Shown: positions 1-9,571, counted from the first letter of the stretch. The stretch is 64,000 bases of DNA from Alteromonas salexigens (GCF_025628895.1 NZ_JAOTJC010000006.1:607960-671959); one strand, 5' to 3'. Notes: generated by a model not told the origin, from the letters alone. Program-made: numbers and translations.

Positions 1-226
1 GCGAAGCCTCACTGTATGTCACGGTGATGTCCATGCTGGTACCGGTGAAATGGAATTGGCTGTTGATTTGCTGACGTGAAAATTGGCGCAGCATGTAGCG
101 TGCGTGCCTGTTGTTATTATTGTTGCCAGACTCTACCAAAACTCACACGCTGTAACAATTGCCATTTATTCCAGCCCCGCAAATGCTTTATAGTGCAAGC
201 TGATGATTAATAAAGGGGAGCGTATA
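1..226. other. Left edge, unassigned upstream region
   Basis: No recognised gene lies left of cysZ. On the minus strand an open frame runs from an ATG at 94 out of the window (about 31 residues, starting MLRQFSRQQINSQ). It could be the start of a divergent gene, but I do not recognise it and see no convincing ribosome binding site. Plus-strand frames close at 75 and 80 and could equally be gene tails. The rest, 95-226, would hold the cysZ promoter; no clear -35/-10 pair was found. Confidence 0.3.
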
Positions 227-991
227 GTGACACGCAGCGGATTCAGTTATTTCACACAGGGTTTTCAGCTGATCAGAACCAAAGGACTAAAGCGGTTTGT
301 ATTTGTCCCCCTCGCCATCAATTTACTGTTGTTTGCCACCGCCTTTTATTTTCTGTACGGGGAAATTGAAGCCGGAATTGCTTTCCTGATCGACATGATC
401 CCCCAATGGCTGGGCTGGGTTAAAACAGCCCTCAGCTTCATATTGTGGCCATTGGCAATCCTCAGCGTACTGCTTATATTCGCGCTTATTTTCGGTACCC
501 TGGCAAACTGGATCGCGGCTCCTTTCAATGGGGTACTGGCAGAAAAAGTTGAACGTCATCTTACGGGCAAACCTTTAGGGGATGAAGGCGTGTTGTCACT
601 GATCAAAGATATCCCCCGCACCCTGGGCCGGGAGCTGTCCAAACTGCTCTGGTATATCCCCAGAGCGATTGGCTTTCTACTGTTGTTTTTCTTTGTGCCG
701 GTTATCGGCCAGGTGTTGTGGTTTATGTTTTCCGCCTGGATGATGGCTATCCAGTATTGTGACTACCCTTATGATAACCACAAAATTGCTTTCACCCGGA
801 TGCGCCTTCACCTGGGTGAGCACAAAAGCCGGGCGTTTTCATTTGGCATCATGGTGAACTTGTTTTCACTCATTCCCATTGTGAACTTTATTGTCATGCC
901 GGTAGCAATTTGCGGTGCAACGGCGATGTGGGTGGCCGAACTGCGTGATGAAATGCTGGCCTACGAAGCAAACCAGTCACTAGGGCAGTGA
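227..991 (+). CDS. cysZ: Sulfate transporter CysZ
   Basis: CysZ is an inner-membrane protein that brings sulfate into the cytoplasm for cysteine synthesis. The 254-residue product matches the Escherichia coli protein along its whole length, including ANWIAAPFNG near residues 93-102 and QYCDYPYDNH near 176-185, with hydrophobic segments around 25-50, 70-95, 145-175 and 205-230. I start at the GTG at 227 because AAGGGGAG lies six bases before it; an in-frame ATG at 203 lacks such a site. The 3' end overlaps the convergent metalloprotease gene by 12 bp. No cysK follows, unlike in enterics, so the gene stands alone here. Confidence 0.93.
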   Translation: MTRSGFSYFTQGFQLIRTKGLKRFVFVPLAINLLLFATAFYFLYGEIEAGIAFLIDMIPQWLGWVKTALSFILWPLAILSVLLIFALIFGTLANWIAAPFNGVLAEKVERHLTGKPLGDEGVLSLIKDIPRTLGRELSKLLWYIPRAIGFLLLFFFVPVIGQVLWFMFSAWMMAIQYCDYPYDNHKIAFTRMRLHLGEHKSRAFSFGIMVNLFSLIPIVNFIVMPVAICGATAMWVAELRDEMLAYEANQSLGQ

Positions 992-2437
992 TACACCTGC
1001 TGTGGTCTTATTGCCTGGCTTGCGGTGTGCCTCATACCGTTTAAGCCAGATATCAGCCTCGGCAGATTGCTGATGGTGATGAAAGGCCTGGAACAGGTTC
1101 ATATAAATTGGCCGGTGGCTGGTGTTATCTGCCAGTTGCCTGCGCCAGAGCTCCACATATAAGCGGGGGATGACCCCACTGTCATGGTGTTCCATAAAGG
1201 TTACCTGAGACGTGGGCTTGTAAGCCTGTGACCCTGTCGCATCGCAGGTTTTGGCGCGATAAATGCCACCGGGTTGCAACGCCTGCCACTGCTGCACACG
1301 CTCCACCGGCTGGTAAGTCAGCATTCCATCAAACACCAGATTGGGAATATCGCTGCGGCCACAATATTTTCTTGCTGCACCACGGCTAAGGGGATATTCG
1401 TCAGCAAAACCGGAAAAATGTGCCAGTTCATGGACAAACACCGAATATGCGTCGCTGATATCTAAAAACATTACGCCATTGTTGACGTTGGCCTTACCCT
1501 GTCTGGAAAGGATGACCGCATGGGTAAAGTCCCGCTGTTTGGCGGCTACTGCCAGTGGCCGGATGTCGCAGCCAAGCCGTCCCTTGCCCTGCCAGTCAGC
1601 ATCACAGGGGAGCTCGTTTGCGGTCAGCCATACAGGCTTTTGCAGGCAGATGGGTAATGGCTGCAGACGACTGTCCCGTTGAAACTGGCGGTATAGCGCG
1701 TCAGCCCGATGAATAGTACTCAGCGACGTCGCAAACAGCTGAACCCGTTGTAAACACGCCTCGTCACTTTCCCAGCGCCCGGCATCGACCCGGGTTAACG
1801 GTATTGGCTGGTAGTCTGCAATGACGCTGGTGAACGCCTTGGCTAACTGATGACCCTTGTCCGCCGCCTGTTTGAGATAGTGGCCGCCCTGTTCCTGGTC
1901 ACCGGATTCCCATAGTAACCGGCCATACTTAAAAGCGCTTTGTGCATCCAGGTCTGCGGTAGCCTTTAACCAGGGGCGCGCCTGCTCGTGCTGCTGATGC
2001 AACAGATACCAGTCCGCCAGAGCAGCCTGAGCCGGGACATAGCCCTGCTCTGCGGCTTTGATTAACCACCGCTCACGTACTTCAGGATCCTGGCTGTCCA
2101 TCGCCATCGCCAGTTGTGCCTCGGGCACATTCCCGGCTGCGGCCAGGCGCATCAATTCATCAGCGTCTGCTTCTGGTCCAGCCATTTCATATAACACCCA
2201 GGCAGCATCCGCATTGCCAATATTAACCAACCGATGCAGCCAGTAGGTTTGTTGACGTGCCTTAGCGACGTTTATTAGCTTTTGTTGCGCTACCGGGCTG
2301 CCTTGCTGTGACGCTGCCCAAAGCAAAGAGGCAGGCTGGGGAGCCTGCGCTGCGTTCCTAAGCAATTGCGGGAGGTACCGGGAAACGTCGCTGGTAAGCA
2401 GCGCCAGCGCCAATATGGCTAAAGTCAGTCCACGCAT
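980..2437 (-). CDS. Exported Sel1-repeat protein with HExxH metalloprotease motif
   Basis: The 485-residue product begins with a short hydrophobic stretch (residues 3-15) that fits a signal peptide or anchor. Residues about 75-205 carry alpha-helical Sel1/TPR-like repeats (for example WLIKAAEQGYVPAQAALADW). The C-terminal half has HELAHFSGFADEY at 336-348, a zincin motif whose HExxH plus DEY arrangement resembles peptidase family M64 (HExxHxxxxLxDEY). It also has several cysteines, which suits an extracytoplasmic enzyme. It sits 4 bp downstream of nlpI on the same strand, so the two are probably cotranscribed. NlpI is an outer-membrane TPR adaptor for proteases, so an envelope role is reasonable. 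Substrate unknown; the combination is inferred from motifs only. Confidence 0.72.
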   Translation of the reverse strand: MRGLTLAILALALLTSDVSRYLPQLLRNAAQAPQPASLLWAASQQGSPVAQQKLINVAKARQQTYWLHRLVNIGNADAAWVLYEMAGPEADADELMRLAAAGNVPEAQLAMAMDSQDPEVRERWLIKAAEQGYVPAQAALADWYLLHQQHEQARPWLKATADLDAQSAFKYGRLLWESGDQEQGGHYLKQAADKGHQLAKAFTSVIADYQPIPLTRVDAGRWESDEACLQRVQLFATSLSTIHRADALYRQFQRDSRLQPLPICLQKPVWLTANELPCDADWQGKGRLGCDIRPLAVAAKQRDFTHAVILSRQGKANVNNGVMFLDISDAYSVFVHELAHFSGFADEYPLSRGAARKYCGRSDIPNLVFDGMLTYQPVERVQQWQALQPGGIYRAKTCDATGSQAYKPTSQVTFMEHHDSGVIPRLYVELWRRQLADNTSHRPIYMNLFQAFHHHQQSAEADIWLKRYEAHRKPGNKTTAGVSLP

Positions 2438-2441
2438 ACTG

Positions 2442-3335
2442 TTACTGGTCAGTCGTCTCGTGCTGGCGTCTCAGCCGCGACAATTCCATTCGTGCGTAGC
2501 GGTGTTCCACGTAATCAAACACATTGGTACTCAGAGCCAGTTTAAAATAGTTGGCGGCTATACCCCGATTACCTCGCATACTGTGCAGCTTACCCAAGTA
2601 AAAATACGCTTCACAGAGCCGGTCAGTGAGTTCTTTCTGACTCCCTACCCCATCGATAAGAGAACTCAGAACCTCATTTTCTGTTTTTACACCCAGAAAT
2701 AAATCAATCAGATTAGTCGCCCAGTGACTGTTATCAAGTTCGCTGCGCACACTGGCGAGGTACTCGCTGCCCTGCTGCTCGCTGATTTCGTGATAAGCAA
2801 AGAATGCCCATAGTGCCCGGAACGGGTCACTGACATCTTTTGCCTGAAACGTATTGAGGTCACTCACCGCCAAGTCAGCTCGTCCACCGTAGTAGAGTGC
2901 AATGCCCCGGTTGAGGAAAGCGAAGTCGTAGTCAGGGTTAATCTCCAGCGTGGAATCAAATGCTTCGTACGCCTGCACGAACTCACGCTGCTGGATATAA
3001 TGAATACCCATAGAGTTATACGCCTCGGCCAGGGTTGGGTTTAGCGTGATAGCCTGAGAATAATCAAATTGGGCTAGCCCGCCCAACCCAACACTGTCAT
3101 ACAGCATGCCACGCTGAAAATGCAGATCGGCTTTATCATCATCAGACAATTCGCCATTGCCGAGAATTTGGTTGTATCGGGCAATCGCCAACTGCGAACG
3201 CGGATTAACCGGCGCCGGCTCGGCCAGTAACAGGTTCCCCATTTGCGTGGTGTCCTGATTGCCTGAAGTTTGCGCACATCCGCCTAAAATAACGGCTGAC
3301 AGGGTAAAAAAGAGAGGACGAACGAGTTTATGCAT
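2442..3335 (-). CDS. nlpI: Lipoprotein NlpI
   Basis: NlpI is an outer-membrane-anchored TPR lipoprotein that in E. coli presents substrates such as the endopeptidase MepS to the protease Prc and scaffolds peptidoglycan hydrolases. The 297-residue product (E. coli 294) has a lipobox ending ILGGC at residue 20. TPR repeats over about 60-170 include QRGMLYDSVGLGGLAQFDYS and AYEAFDSTLEINPDYDFAF, and the C-terminal helical segment is typical of the family. In enterics nlpI directly follows pnp; here cdd and a DUF1244 gene lie between, on opposite strands. It is divergent from cdd with 131 bp between the starts. Confidence 0.93.
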   Translation of the reverse strand: MHKLVRPLFFTLSAVILGGCAQTSGNQDTTQMGNLLLAEPAPVNPRSQLAIARYNQILGNGELSDDDKADLHFQRGMLYDSVGLGGLAQFDYSQAITLNPTLAEAYNSMGIHYIQQREFVQAYEAFDSTLEINPDYDFAFLNRGIALYYGGRADLAVSDLNTFQAKDVSDPFRALWAFFAYHEISEQQGSEYLASVRSELDNSHWATNLIDLFLGVKTENEVLSSLIDGVGSQKELTDRLCEAYFYLGKLHSMRGNRGIAANYFKLALSTNVFDYVEHRYARMELSRLRRQHETTDQ

Positions 3336-3466
3336 GGTAAAAATGAGGCCACCTAATAAGAACAGTCTGGCTCCCGCCTGAATTCAATGTCGGGCGACGA
3401 TTGCCGCCAACCATGGCGCATTTGGCTTTTATTGTAAAGCGCAACCGGAGCAAAACGAGGCGAAAA

Positions 3467-3883
3467 ATGAAAAAGACTACACTGACGACACTCATACAGG
3501 AAGCTGAGTCAGCACAAAAAAATGCGCATGCGCCCTATTCCGGGTTTAAGGTGGGTGCCGCCGTACTATCTACCAGCGGAACAGTTCATGCTGGCTGTAA
3601 CGTAGAAAATACCGCTTATCCGCTTGGGCAGTGCGCCGAAGCAACGGCAATTGGCAATATGATCACCGAGGGTGGTTCGCGCCTGGACGCGGTTGTGATC
3701 CAGTCACCTACCAACGAGCCTTGCTATCCCTGCGGCGGGTGCCGCCAGAAAATTGCTGAATTTGCAGATGATTCTGTACCGGTAATTCTGGTTACCCGTA
3801 GTGGCACCACGCAACAGACTACAGTGGGCGAATTGTTACCCCATGCTTTTCGCTACACCCATCCCACCCAGAAAGCCGGTTAA
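3467..3883 (+). CDS. cdd: Cytidine deaminase (short tetrameric type)
   Basis: Converts cytidine and deoxycytidine to uridine and deoxyuridine in pyrimidine salvage. The 138-residue product is the short homotetrameric form, not the 294-residue dimeric E. coli form. Zinc ligands C56, C89 and C92 and catalytic E58 are in the motifs CAEAT and PCGGCRQK, and CNVENTAYP binds the nucleoside. I start at the ATG at 3467, preceded by GAGGCG; an upstream in-frame ATG at 3401 would add 22 residues with no homology and no ribosome binding site. Monocistronic; a hairpin follows the stop codon. Confidence 0.93.
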   Translation: MKKTTLTTLIQEAESAQKNAHAPYSGFKVGAAVLSTSGTVHAGCNVENTAYPLGQCAEATAIGNMITEGGSRLDAVVIQSPTNEPCYPCGGCRQKIAEFADDSVPVILVTRSGTTQQTTVGELLPHAFRYTHPTQKAG

Positions 3884-3901
3884 CGGCTAACAGCAATAAT
3901 G

Positions 3902-3923
3902 GCAGCACACACCTGTGTGCTGC
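3902..3923. terminator. Hairpin between convergent cdd and DUF1244 genes
   Basis: A perfect 9-bp stem GCAGCACAC/GTGTGCTGC with a four-base loop lies between the two convergent stop codons. Neither side carries a T-run, so it may act as a weak or factor-assisted terminator or as an RNA-stabilising end. Confidence 0.45.
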
Positions 3924-3951
3924 AAATCTACCAGCGCTGCTTTTATAACAG

Positions 3952-4248
3952 TTACTTGCGCTGCTGACGTTCGGCCAGCTTGTCCAGCTGTGCCTGTGTT
4001 GCCGGTAACTGGTGATTGGCTTTCCATTCCTGATACGGCATCTTGTAGATGACTTCACGGGCCGCTTCATAGTCGAGCTCCTCCCCTTCGTCTGCGGCCG
4101 CCGATACATACCATTTAGCAAGACAATTCCGGCAGAAATCAGCCAGTATCATTAAATCTATATTCTGGACATCTTTGTTAGCATCCAGGTGCTCAACCAA
4201 GCGCCGAAATACCGCGGCTTCCACTTCAGTTTGGGTTTGTTTATCCAT
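3952..4248 (-). CDS. DUF1244 family protein
   Basis: A 98-residue cytoplasmic protein of the DUF1244 family, found widely in proteobacteria and of unknown function. The diagnostic core AVFRRLVEHL, DVQNIDLMILADFCRNCLAKWY and YKMPYQEWKA is present, with a conserved C39-x2-C42 pair that could bind metal. It starts at an ATG preceded by GGGAGAAAAAG. It follows pnp on the same strand, but the pnp terminator lies between, so it may have its own promoter or be read through. Confidence 0.85.
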   Translation of the reverse strand: MDKQTQTEVEAAVFRRLVEHLDANKDVQNIDLMILADFCRNCLAKWYVSAAADEGEELDYEAAREVIYKMPYQEWKANHQLPATQAQLDKLAERQQRK

Positions 4249-4264
4249 CTTTTTCTCCCGATAT

Positions 4265-4291
4265 GAAAAAAGGGAGCCAGGCTCCCTTTTA
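4265..4291 (-). terminator. Terminator after pnp
   Basis: AAAAGGGAGCC-A-GGCTCCCTTTT forms a perfect stem with A and T runs on its two sides, so it can work on either strand. It lies between the pnp stop codon and the DUF1244 start. Confidence 0.85.
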
Positions 4292-4331
4292 TTGCTTATT
4301 TGCAGGCCCTCAGGCCGGCTGTGAAATAACC

Positions 4332-6443
4332 TTACTCGCCGTCGTCAGACTTAGGCGCAGGTTTTTCCAGCAGTTCTTTGATGCTCAGGCGAACACGATT
4401 CTGGCGATCAATTTCCATCACTTTCACGTCAATCATTTGGCCTTCTGACAGATAGTCACTGACCTTGTTCACGCGCTCGTGAGCGATTTGTGAAATGTGT
4501 ACCAGACCTTCTTTGCCAGGCAGCACTTCAACAAACGCACCGAAATCAACAATACGTGTCACTTTACCGTGGTAGGTTTTGCCTACTTCGATTTCTGCTG
4601 TCACGTCTTCAATTTTGCCAATCGCGATATCCGCTTTAGCACGCTCAGTAGCGAAGATTTTAATGGTACCGTCATCTTCAATTTCGATGTTGGTATCAGA
4701 CTCTTCGGTAATCTGGCGGATCATTGCACCACCTTTACCAATCACGTCGCGGATCTTGTCCTGATCGATTTTCATGGTATAGATGCGAGGAGCAAATTCA
4801 CTTAGCTCGTCACGGTGACCACCAATCGCTTCGTCCATAACAGACAGGATATGCAGACGGGCTTCTTTCGCCTGCTTCAGTGCCTTCTGCATGATTTCTT
4901 TGGTGATACCTTCAATTTTGATATCCATCTGCAGCGCAGTGATACCGTCGGTAGTACCGGCAACTTTAAAGTCCATATCACCCAGGTGATCTTCATCACC
5001 CAGAATGTCAGACAGTACCACGAAGTTGTCGTCACTCTTCACCAGACCCATAGCAATACCTGCTACAGATGCCTTGATAGGTACACCCGCATCCATCAGC
5101 GCAAGTGAAGTACCGCACACAGATGCCATAGAAGACGAACCATTCGACTCGGTGATTTCAGAAACAACACGTACCACATACGGGAATTCTTCTTCGCTCG
5201 GCATAACGGCCTGGATACCGCGCTTAGCGAGACGACCGTGACCAATTTCACGACGCTTCGGTGAGCCCATCATGCCGGTTTCACCCACACAGTATGGAGG
5301 GAAGTTGTAATGCAGCATGAAGCGACTGTCACGTTTTCCGGCCAGCTCATCAATCATCTGAGCATCACGCTCTGTACCCAGTGTGGCAGCAACCAGGGCT
5401 TGTGTTTCACCACGGGTAAACAGCGCCGAACCGTGGGTGCGCGGCAATACGCCAGTGGCCACATTCAGTGCACGCACCATGGCCGGGTCACGTCCGTCGA
5501 TACGCGGCTCGCCAGACAGAATGCGTGAGCGTACTACGTCGCTTTCCAGCTCATGCAGCAGGTCGAGTACTTCTTTCTCGTCTTGCTCTGGGTTCGCTTC
5601 CACGATTTGCGCCAGTGCTTTTTCGGTCACTGCGGTAACCGCGTCTTTACGCGCCATTTTGTCTGAAATTTGATAGGCCTCAGTCATACCTGACTCAGCA
5701 AGCGCCTTGATCTTGTCTTTCAGTTCAGTGTTTTCGGCTTCAGGCTGCCAATCCCACTTATCAATTTCTACTTCTGAGGCAAATTCTTTAACAGCATTTA
5801 CCACTGTCTGCATTTGCTCATGGCCGTACATAACGGCGCCCAGCATGGTGTCTTCAGACAGCACGTTGGCTTCTGACTCAACCATCAGTACAGCACTTTC
5901 TGTACCGGCAACAACCAGGTCCAGTTCACTGTTTTCTTGCTCTGATGCACGGGTATTCAGCAGGTATTCACCGTTCGTGAAGCCAACACGCGCCGCACCA
6001 ATTGGGCCATTGAACGGAATGCCAGAGATAGCCAGCGCCGCTGACGTACCAATCATCGATACGATGTCAGTAGGAATATCCGGGTTTGCAGAAACAACCG
6101 TGATAACAACCTGTACTTCGTTCTTGAAACCTTCCGGAAACAGCGGACGAATTGGACGGTCGATCAAACGGGCAGTCAGGGTTTCAGCCTCAGACGGGCG
6201 CCCTTCACGCTTGAAGAATCCGCCTGGGATTTTACCCGCGGCGTAGGTTTTTTCCTGATAGTTCACAGTCAGCGGGAAGAAGCTCTGGTCTGGCTTGGCT
6301 TCTTTTTTACCAACAACAGTAACCAGTACTGCGGTGTCGTCCATGCTGGCCATAACTGCAGCCGTTGCCTGGCGGGCGATTACGCCGGTTTCCAGGGTGA
6401 CAGTATGCTGTCCATACTGAAATGATTTTGTAATAGGAGTCAC
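4332..6443 (-). CDS. pnp: Polyribonucleotide nucleotidyltransferase (PNPase)
   Basis: Phosphorolytic 3'-5' exoribonuclease and component of the RNA degradosome. The 703-residue product has both RNase PH domains (for example [12 protein letters not shown] near the start and [15 protein letters not shown] in the second half), then a KH domain with [11 protein letters not shown] and an S1 domain with [21 protein letters not shown] take the GTG at 6443, with AAAGGA seven bases before it, as the start; the in-frame TTG at 6464 would add seven residues. rpsO, the usual upstream neighbour, is absent here. The long leader (6444-6760) could hold the RNase III/PNPase autoregulatory hairpin known in enterics, but I did not identify it. 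Confidence 0.97.
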   Translation of the reverse strand: MTPITKSFQYGQHTVTLETGVIARQATAAVMASMDDTAVLVTVVGKKEAKPDQSFFPLTVNYQEKTYAAGKIPGGFFKREGRPSEAETLTARLIDRPIRPLFPEGFKNEVQVVITVVSANPDIPTDIVSMIGTSAALAISGIPFNGPIGAARVGFTNGEYLLNTRASEQENSELDLVVAGTESAVLMVESEANVLSEDTMLGAVMYGHEQMQTVVNAVKEFASEVEIDKWDWQPEAENTELKDKIKALAESGMTEAYQISDKMARKDAVTAVTEKALAQIVEANPEQDEKEVLDLLHELESDVVRSRILSGEPRIDGRDPAMVRALNVATGVLPRTHGSALFTRGETQALVAATLGTERDAQMIDELAGKRDSRFMLHYNFPPYCVGETGMMGSPKRREIGHGRLAKRGIQAVMPSEEEFPYVVRVVSEITESNGSSSMASVCGTSLALMDAGVPIKASVAGIAMGLVKSDDNFVVLSDILGDEDHLGDMDFKVAGTTDGITALQMDIKIEGITKEIMQKALKQAKEARLHILSVMDEAIGGHRDELSEFAPRIYTMKIDQDKIRDVIGKGGAMIRQITEESDTNIEIEDDGTIKIFATERAKADIAIGKIEDVTAEIEVGKTYHGKVTRIVDFGAFVEVLPGKEGLVHISQIAHERVNKVSDYLSEGQMIDVKVMEIDRQNRVRLSIKELLEKPAPKSDDGE

Positions 6444-6760
6444 TATATGTCCTTTAAATGTCAATCTTATTTATCGCTTTTAAACGCGGCGCATAGTATA
6501 GCGATGAAAAAGCACGAATACCATTAGCAAATGTAGCTGGTTGGCAAAGAAAATGGCCGCAACCGACCGTAGTATCCGGACGTACCGGGAATTACAGGAG
6601 TCCGAATAGCGGGCGCTTGGTACGATGGCGCGAGGCGACCTCTGCTGATACTCAATTACCTGTTTCAGGATGACTTTTTTTCGCAAAAAGTACAATTTTT
6701 CATCACTTTGTCATAAAAGTAGGTATGCTTAAGTTACACCGTCACGCAAAGTGAGTGTTT
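6444..6760. other. Intergenic region between divergent pnp and HNH gene
   Basis: About 315 bp without a gene. It must hold the pnp promoter and leader on the minus strand and the HNH-gene promoter on the plus strand. A G/C-rich part (6560-6650) is followed by an AT-rich part (6670-6730). The usual pnp partner rpsO is not encoded here, and I see no tRNA or convincing small RNA. Confidence 0.5.
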
Positions 6761-7312
6761 ATGCTGGTATTACGATTAAATAAAGCTGGTATGCCGCAGG
6801 AGTGGATCCACCCTGAACATGCCGCGCGCTTATATTGCCAGGAAAAAGTGTTGTTTGAGCTAGGCTCCGACGCCTTCACCTTGCACGGCGGCTGGAACCG
6901 CGATGGCGTGCAAAGTACCCTGCGGCTGGCGTCTATCATTGCCTGTACCGGTAAAGTCACCGATGTGAATGGTAAAATCGCCCTGACCAACCGGTTTTTG
7001 TTCCGCCGCGACAACTACCTTTGTCTGTACTGTGGTCACCCTTTTCCGCCCTCTCAACTTACCCGAGATCATATCTTGCCACGTTCACGGGGGGGAAAGG
7101 ATAGCTGGACTAACGTGGCTACTGCGTGTTCCCGGTGTAATCACGCTAAAGGCGCGCAAACGCCAGAGGAAGCGCATATGCCCCTATTGGCGGTTCCGTT
7201 CAGGCCAAATCTGTATGAACGCTTCTATCTCATGAACCGGCGTATACTGGCAGACCAAATGAGCTTTCTGGAAAGTCACTTCACACAACGCAGAGACTGG
7301 CACGTACTATAG
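6761..7312 (+). CDS. HNH endonuclease family protein
   Basis: A 183-residue protein with a clear zinc-containing HNH nuclease fold in its second half. CxxC is at residues 88-91 (CLYCGHPF), the catalytic DH of RDHILPRSRGG is near 104-105, and a second CxxC with the final N/H residues is in CSRCNHAKG near 123-131. This is the small stand-alone HNH type common in Gammaproteobacteria, whose cellular role is not established. I chose the ATG at 6761; a GTG at 6755 is in frame. It converges on the MscS-type gene, with only five bases between the stop codons. Confidence 0.85.
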   Translation: MLVLRLNKAGMPQEWIHPEHAARLYCQEKVLFELGSDAFTLHGGWNRDGVQSTLRLASIIACTGKVTDVNGKIALTNRFLFRRDNYLCLYCGHPFPPSQLTRDHILPRSRGGKDSWTNVATACSRCNHAKGAQTPEEAHMPLLAVPFRPNLYERFYLMNRRILADQMSFLESHFTQRRDWHVL

Positions 7313-7317
7313 CTGTG

Positions 7318-8217
7318 TTAGTCCCCAGCAGGGGGAGGCGGCGTTTCATCCAGCGTGCGCAAATGTTCTTCGTCTTCTTTAACTGCACGAAACCACAGGC
7401 TCATCCAGTCTGAACTTATTTTAGACTGCAACTCGAAAGCTTCGGTGGTAGGACAAAATATTGATACAAATACCACCACCTTCGCCAACTCGTTGGTTTC
7501 AATACCAATTTCAGGATCTATCTGAATAAATTCCTGCTCAAGGTGACGTTCTATCAAGCCTTTGTATCGTTCTGCCACATCCCGGAAGTACTCACAGTGA
7601 GCCTGCGCACGGGCAGAGAATGCCGGTAAAATTCGATAAGGGTTCACGGTGGGTTCATTGACAATTTCAAAGGTGTGAATTTTATAGCGACGGAGAAAAT
7701 TCAGGTTACGCACGGTCTGCGTCACCAGCTGACTGTTAGGCACGTAAACGTGCTTACCGGTGTAATTAAAAGACTCGTGGTCGACCTCTAGCAATGCGGT
7801 TTTCGCCCAGTCCATTTCGACGACTTCGCCGACAATATTATTCATCTGGATCCAGTCACCTACCCGGAACGGGCGCGCGCCCAGATAATAAATAAAGCCC
7901 ATAAAACACTGAATAAACTCCCGGGTGGCCAGCACGATGGCGACCATGAAAGCCGCGATAGAAATGGCCAGTGTCTGAATTTCAGATGACCATATCAGCA
8001 TCAGGGCAACCAGAATGAAGGCGTTGCCAAGTTGTTCCAGTATGTTTATCTGATTACGACGATCTTCACCTTTCTTAGAACTTTGTTTTTTGATGACTCT
8101 GAGGATAAGGCGTTTAGTCAGATGCAAGACGATGACAGCAACCACAGACGTAAGCAGCTTGTAATCAAGCATAAAGGCGCTTACCTCTTGCCATAGCGCG
8201 TTGATGTCATAATTCAT
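7318..8217 (-). CDS. MscS-type mechanosensitive channel
   Basis: A 299-residue small-conductance mechanosensitive channel homologue. Hydrophobic segments lie near residues 20-40, 65-85 and 87-110. The last is the pore-lining helix, leading into the beta domain GARPFRVGDWIQMNNIVGEV, the usual MscS signature, with YVPNSQLVTQTVRN after it. The C-terminal part forms the cytoplasmic vestibule. It would open under hypo-osmotic shock and release solutes, which fits the neighbouring proline genes, though it is transcribed apart from them: the proA terminator lies upstream of it. Confidence 0.85.
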   Translation of the reverse strand: MNYDINALWQEVSAFMLDYKLLTSVVAVIVLHLTKRLILRVIKKQSSKKGEDRRNQINILEQLGNAFILVALMLIWSSEIQTLAISIAAFMVAIVLATREFIQCFMGFIYYLGARPFRVGDWIQMNNIVGEVVEMDWAKTALLEVDHESFNYTGKHVYVPNSQLVTQTVRNLNFLRRYKIHTFEIVNEPTVNPYRILPAFSARAQAHCEYFRDVAERYKGLIERHLEQEFIQIDPEIGIETNELAKVVVFVSIFCPTTEAFELQSKISSDWMSLWFRAVKEDEEHLRTLDETPPPPAGD

Positions 8218-8256
8218 TAATGTTTATCCTCAGGTAACTTATGGTTTTACAAATAA

Positions 8257-8284
8257 AAACACCGGGCAAGTGCCCGGTGTTGGT
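8257..8284 (-). terminator. Terminator of the putP-proB-proA operon
   Basis: AACACCGGGCA-AG-TGCCCGGTGTT is a perfect stem of about 11 bp between the proA stop codon and the MscS gene. The flanking A-run (AAATAAAAAC) gives a T-rich tail on the minus strand. Confidence 0.8.
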
Positions 8285-8323
8285 ATTATGGATCATGCGA
8301 CCCTGAGGAACAATGCCGACCAG

Positions 8324-9571
8324 CTACGAACGGATCTGACCTTCCCCGTTTACCAGGTATTTCTCCGTGGTCAGAGACTCCAGCCCCATAGGTCCGTAAG
8401 CATGTAGCTTGGTGGTCGCTATACCAATTTCAGCGCCCAGGCCAAGCTGGCTACCGTCAGAGAAGCGCGATGACGCGTTAACCATCACCACAGCTGCATC
8501 GACGGTGCGCTGGAAGCGTTCTGCAGCGGCCGTATCCTGCGTGGAAATTACTTCGGTATGGAAACTACCAAACTGGTTAATGTGTTCCAACGCCATATCC
8601 ATGTCATCTACCACGCGAATTGCGATTTCCAGACCCAGGTACTCTTCACCGTAACCGTCTTCACCAATTACGTCGGCACCATCAAAGTACGATGCGCCCG
8701 CTTCGTTGACGTGCACTTTAACGCCCTTTTCTTTAAAGGCTTCCGCTACCCGTGGCAGGAAGTCATCGGCCACGGCCTGGTGAACAATCAAGCCTTCAAG
8801 CGCATTACACACGCCGGTCCGTTGGGTCTTGCCGTTTAGCAACAACTCCATGGCGTTGTCGAGGTCAGCGTCTTTATCTACATACAGGTGACACACACCT
8901 TTAAAGTGCTGGATTACCGGCACCTTGGCGTTGTCAGTGACGTAATTAATCAGACCTTCGCCGCCACGAGGAATAATAACGTCGATGTAATCCCGCTGTT
9001 CCATAAGTTCCTGCATCAACGCACGATCCGGATTTGGAACCACGGTAATTAGCGCTTTCGGCAGGTCGTGCTTCACTAATACATCCTGTAACAAGCCGGC
9101 AATCGCCAGACTGGTATCCAGTGCTTCTTTACCGCCGCGTAGGATGACTGCGTTACCCGATTTGAAGCACAACGCACCCGCATCAGCGGTCACGTTGGGA
9201 CGGGCTTCGTAAATCATGCACACTACGCCAAGCGGAATGCGCATTTTACGAATATCAATACCGTTCGGACGCTTGCCCAGTGAGCGGGTTTTACCTACCG
9301 GATCTTCCAGCTCAATGATGGTTTCAATACCCTGCGCCATGTCTTCAATGCGATCTGCATCCAGAATCAGGCGGTCAATCATGGCCGCGTCCAGGTTATT
9401 CTCTTTGGCGCGTGCTACTTCTTTGGTATTCACGTCGATAATGCCTTGCGTATGGCTGCGAATAGCTTCGGCCATGTCTTTCAAAACCGCATTTTTCTTC
9501 GCTTCATCAAGCACTGCCAGCGTTTTTGCTGCGGCTTTTGCTTCTCTTGATAAATCAGTTATTAAACTCAT
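8324..9571 (-). CDS. proA: Gamma-glutamyl phosphate reductase
   Basis: Second enzyme of proline synthesis, reducing glutamyl 5-phosphate to glutamate semialdehyde with NADPH. The 415-residue product is full length, with the aldehyde dehydrogenase-fold catalytic Cys255 in QRTGVCNALEGL and the PNPDRALMQELM and PRGGEGLINYV motifs. Its ATG overlaps the proB stop codon (ATGA), so the two are translationally coupled, as expected for enzymes passing a labile intermediate. Last gene of putP-proB-proA. Confidence 0.97.
   Translation of the reverse strand: MSLITDLSREAKAAAKTLAVLDEAKKNAVLKDMAEAIRSHTQGIIDVNTKEVARAKENNLDAAMIDRLILDADRIEDMAQGIETIIELEDPVGKTRSLGKRPNGIDIRKMRIPLGVVCMIYEARPNVTADAGALCFKSGNAVILRGGKEALDTSLAIAGLLQDVLVKHDLPKALITVVPNPDRALMQELMEQRDYIDVIIPRGGEGLINYVTDNAKVPVIQHFKGVCHLYVDKDADLDNAMELLLNGKTQRTGVCNALEGLIVHQAVADDFLPRVAEAFKEKGVKVHVNEAGASYFDGADVIGEDGYGEEYLGLEIAIRVVDDMDMALEHINQFGSFHTEVISTQDTAAAERFQRTVDAAVVMVNASSRFSDGSQLGLGAEIGIATTKLHAYGPMGLESLTTEKYLVNGEGQIRS

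Noticed and set aside
5707-6246. Plus-strand 179-residue open frame opposite pnp
   Set aside because: Antisense shadow; Ser/Thr-rich composition is the usual artefact of reading a conserved gene backwards.
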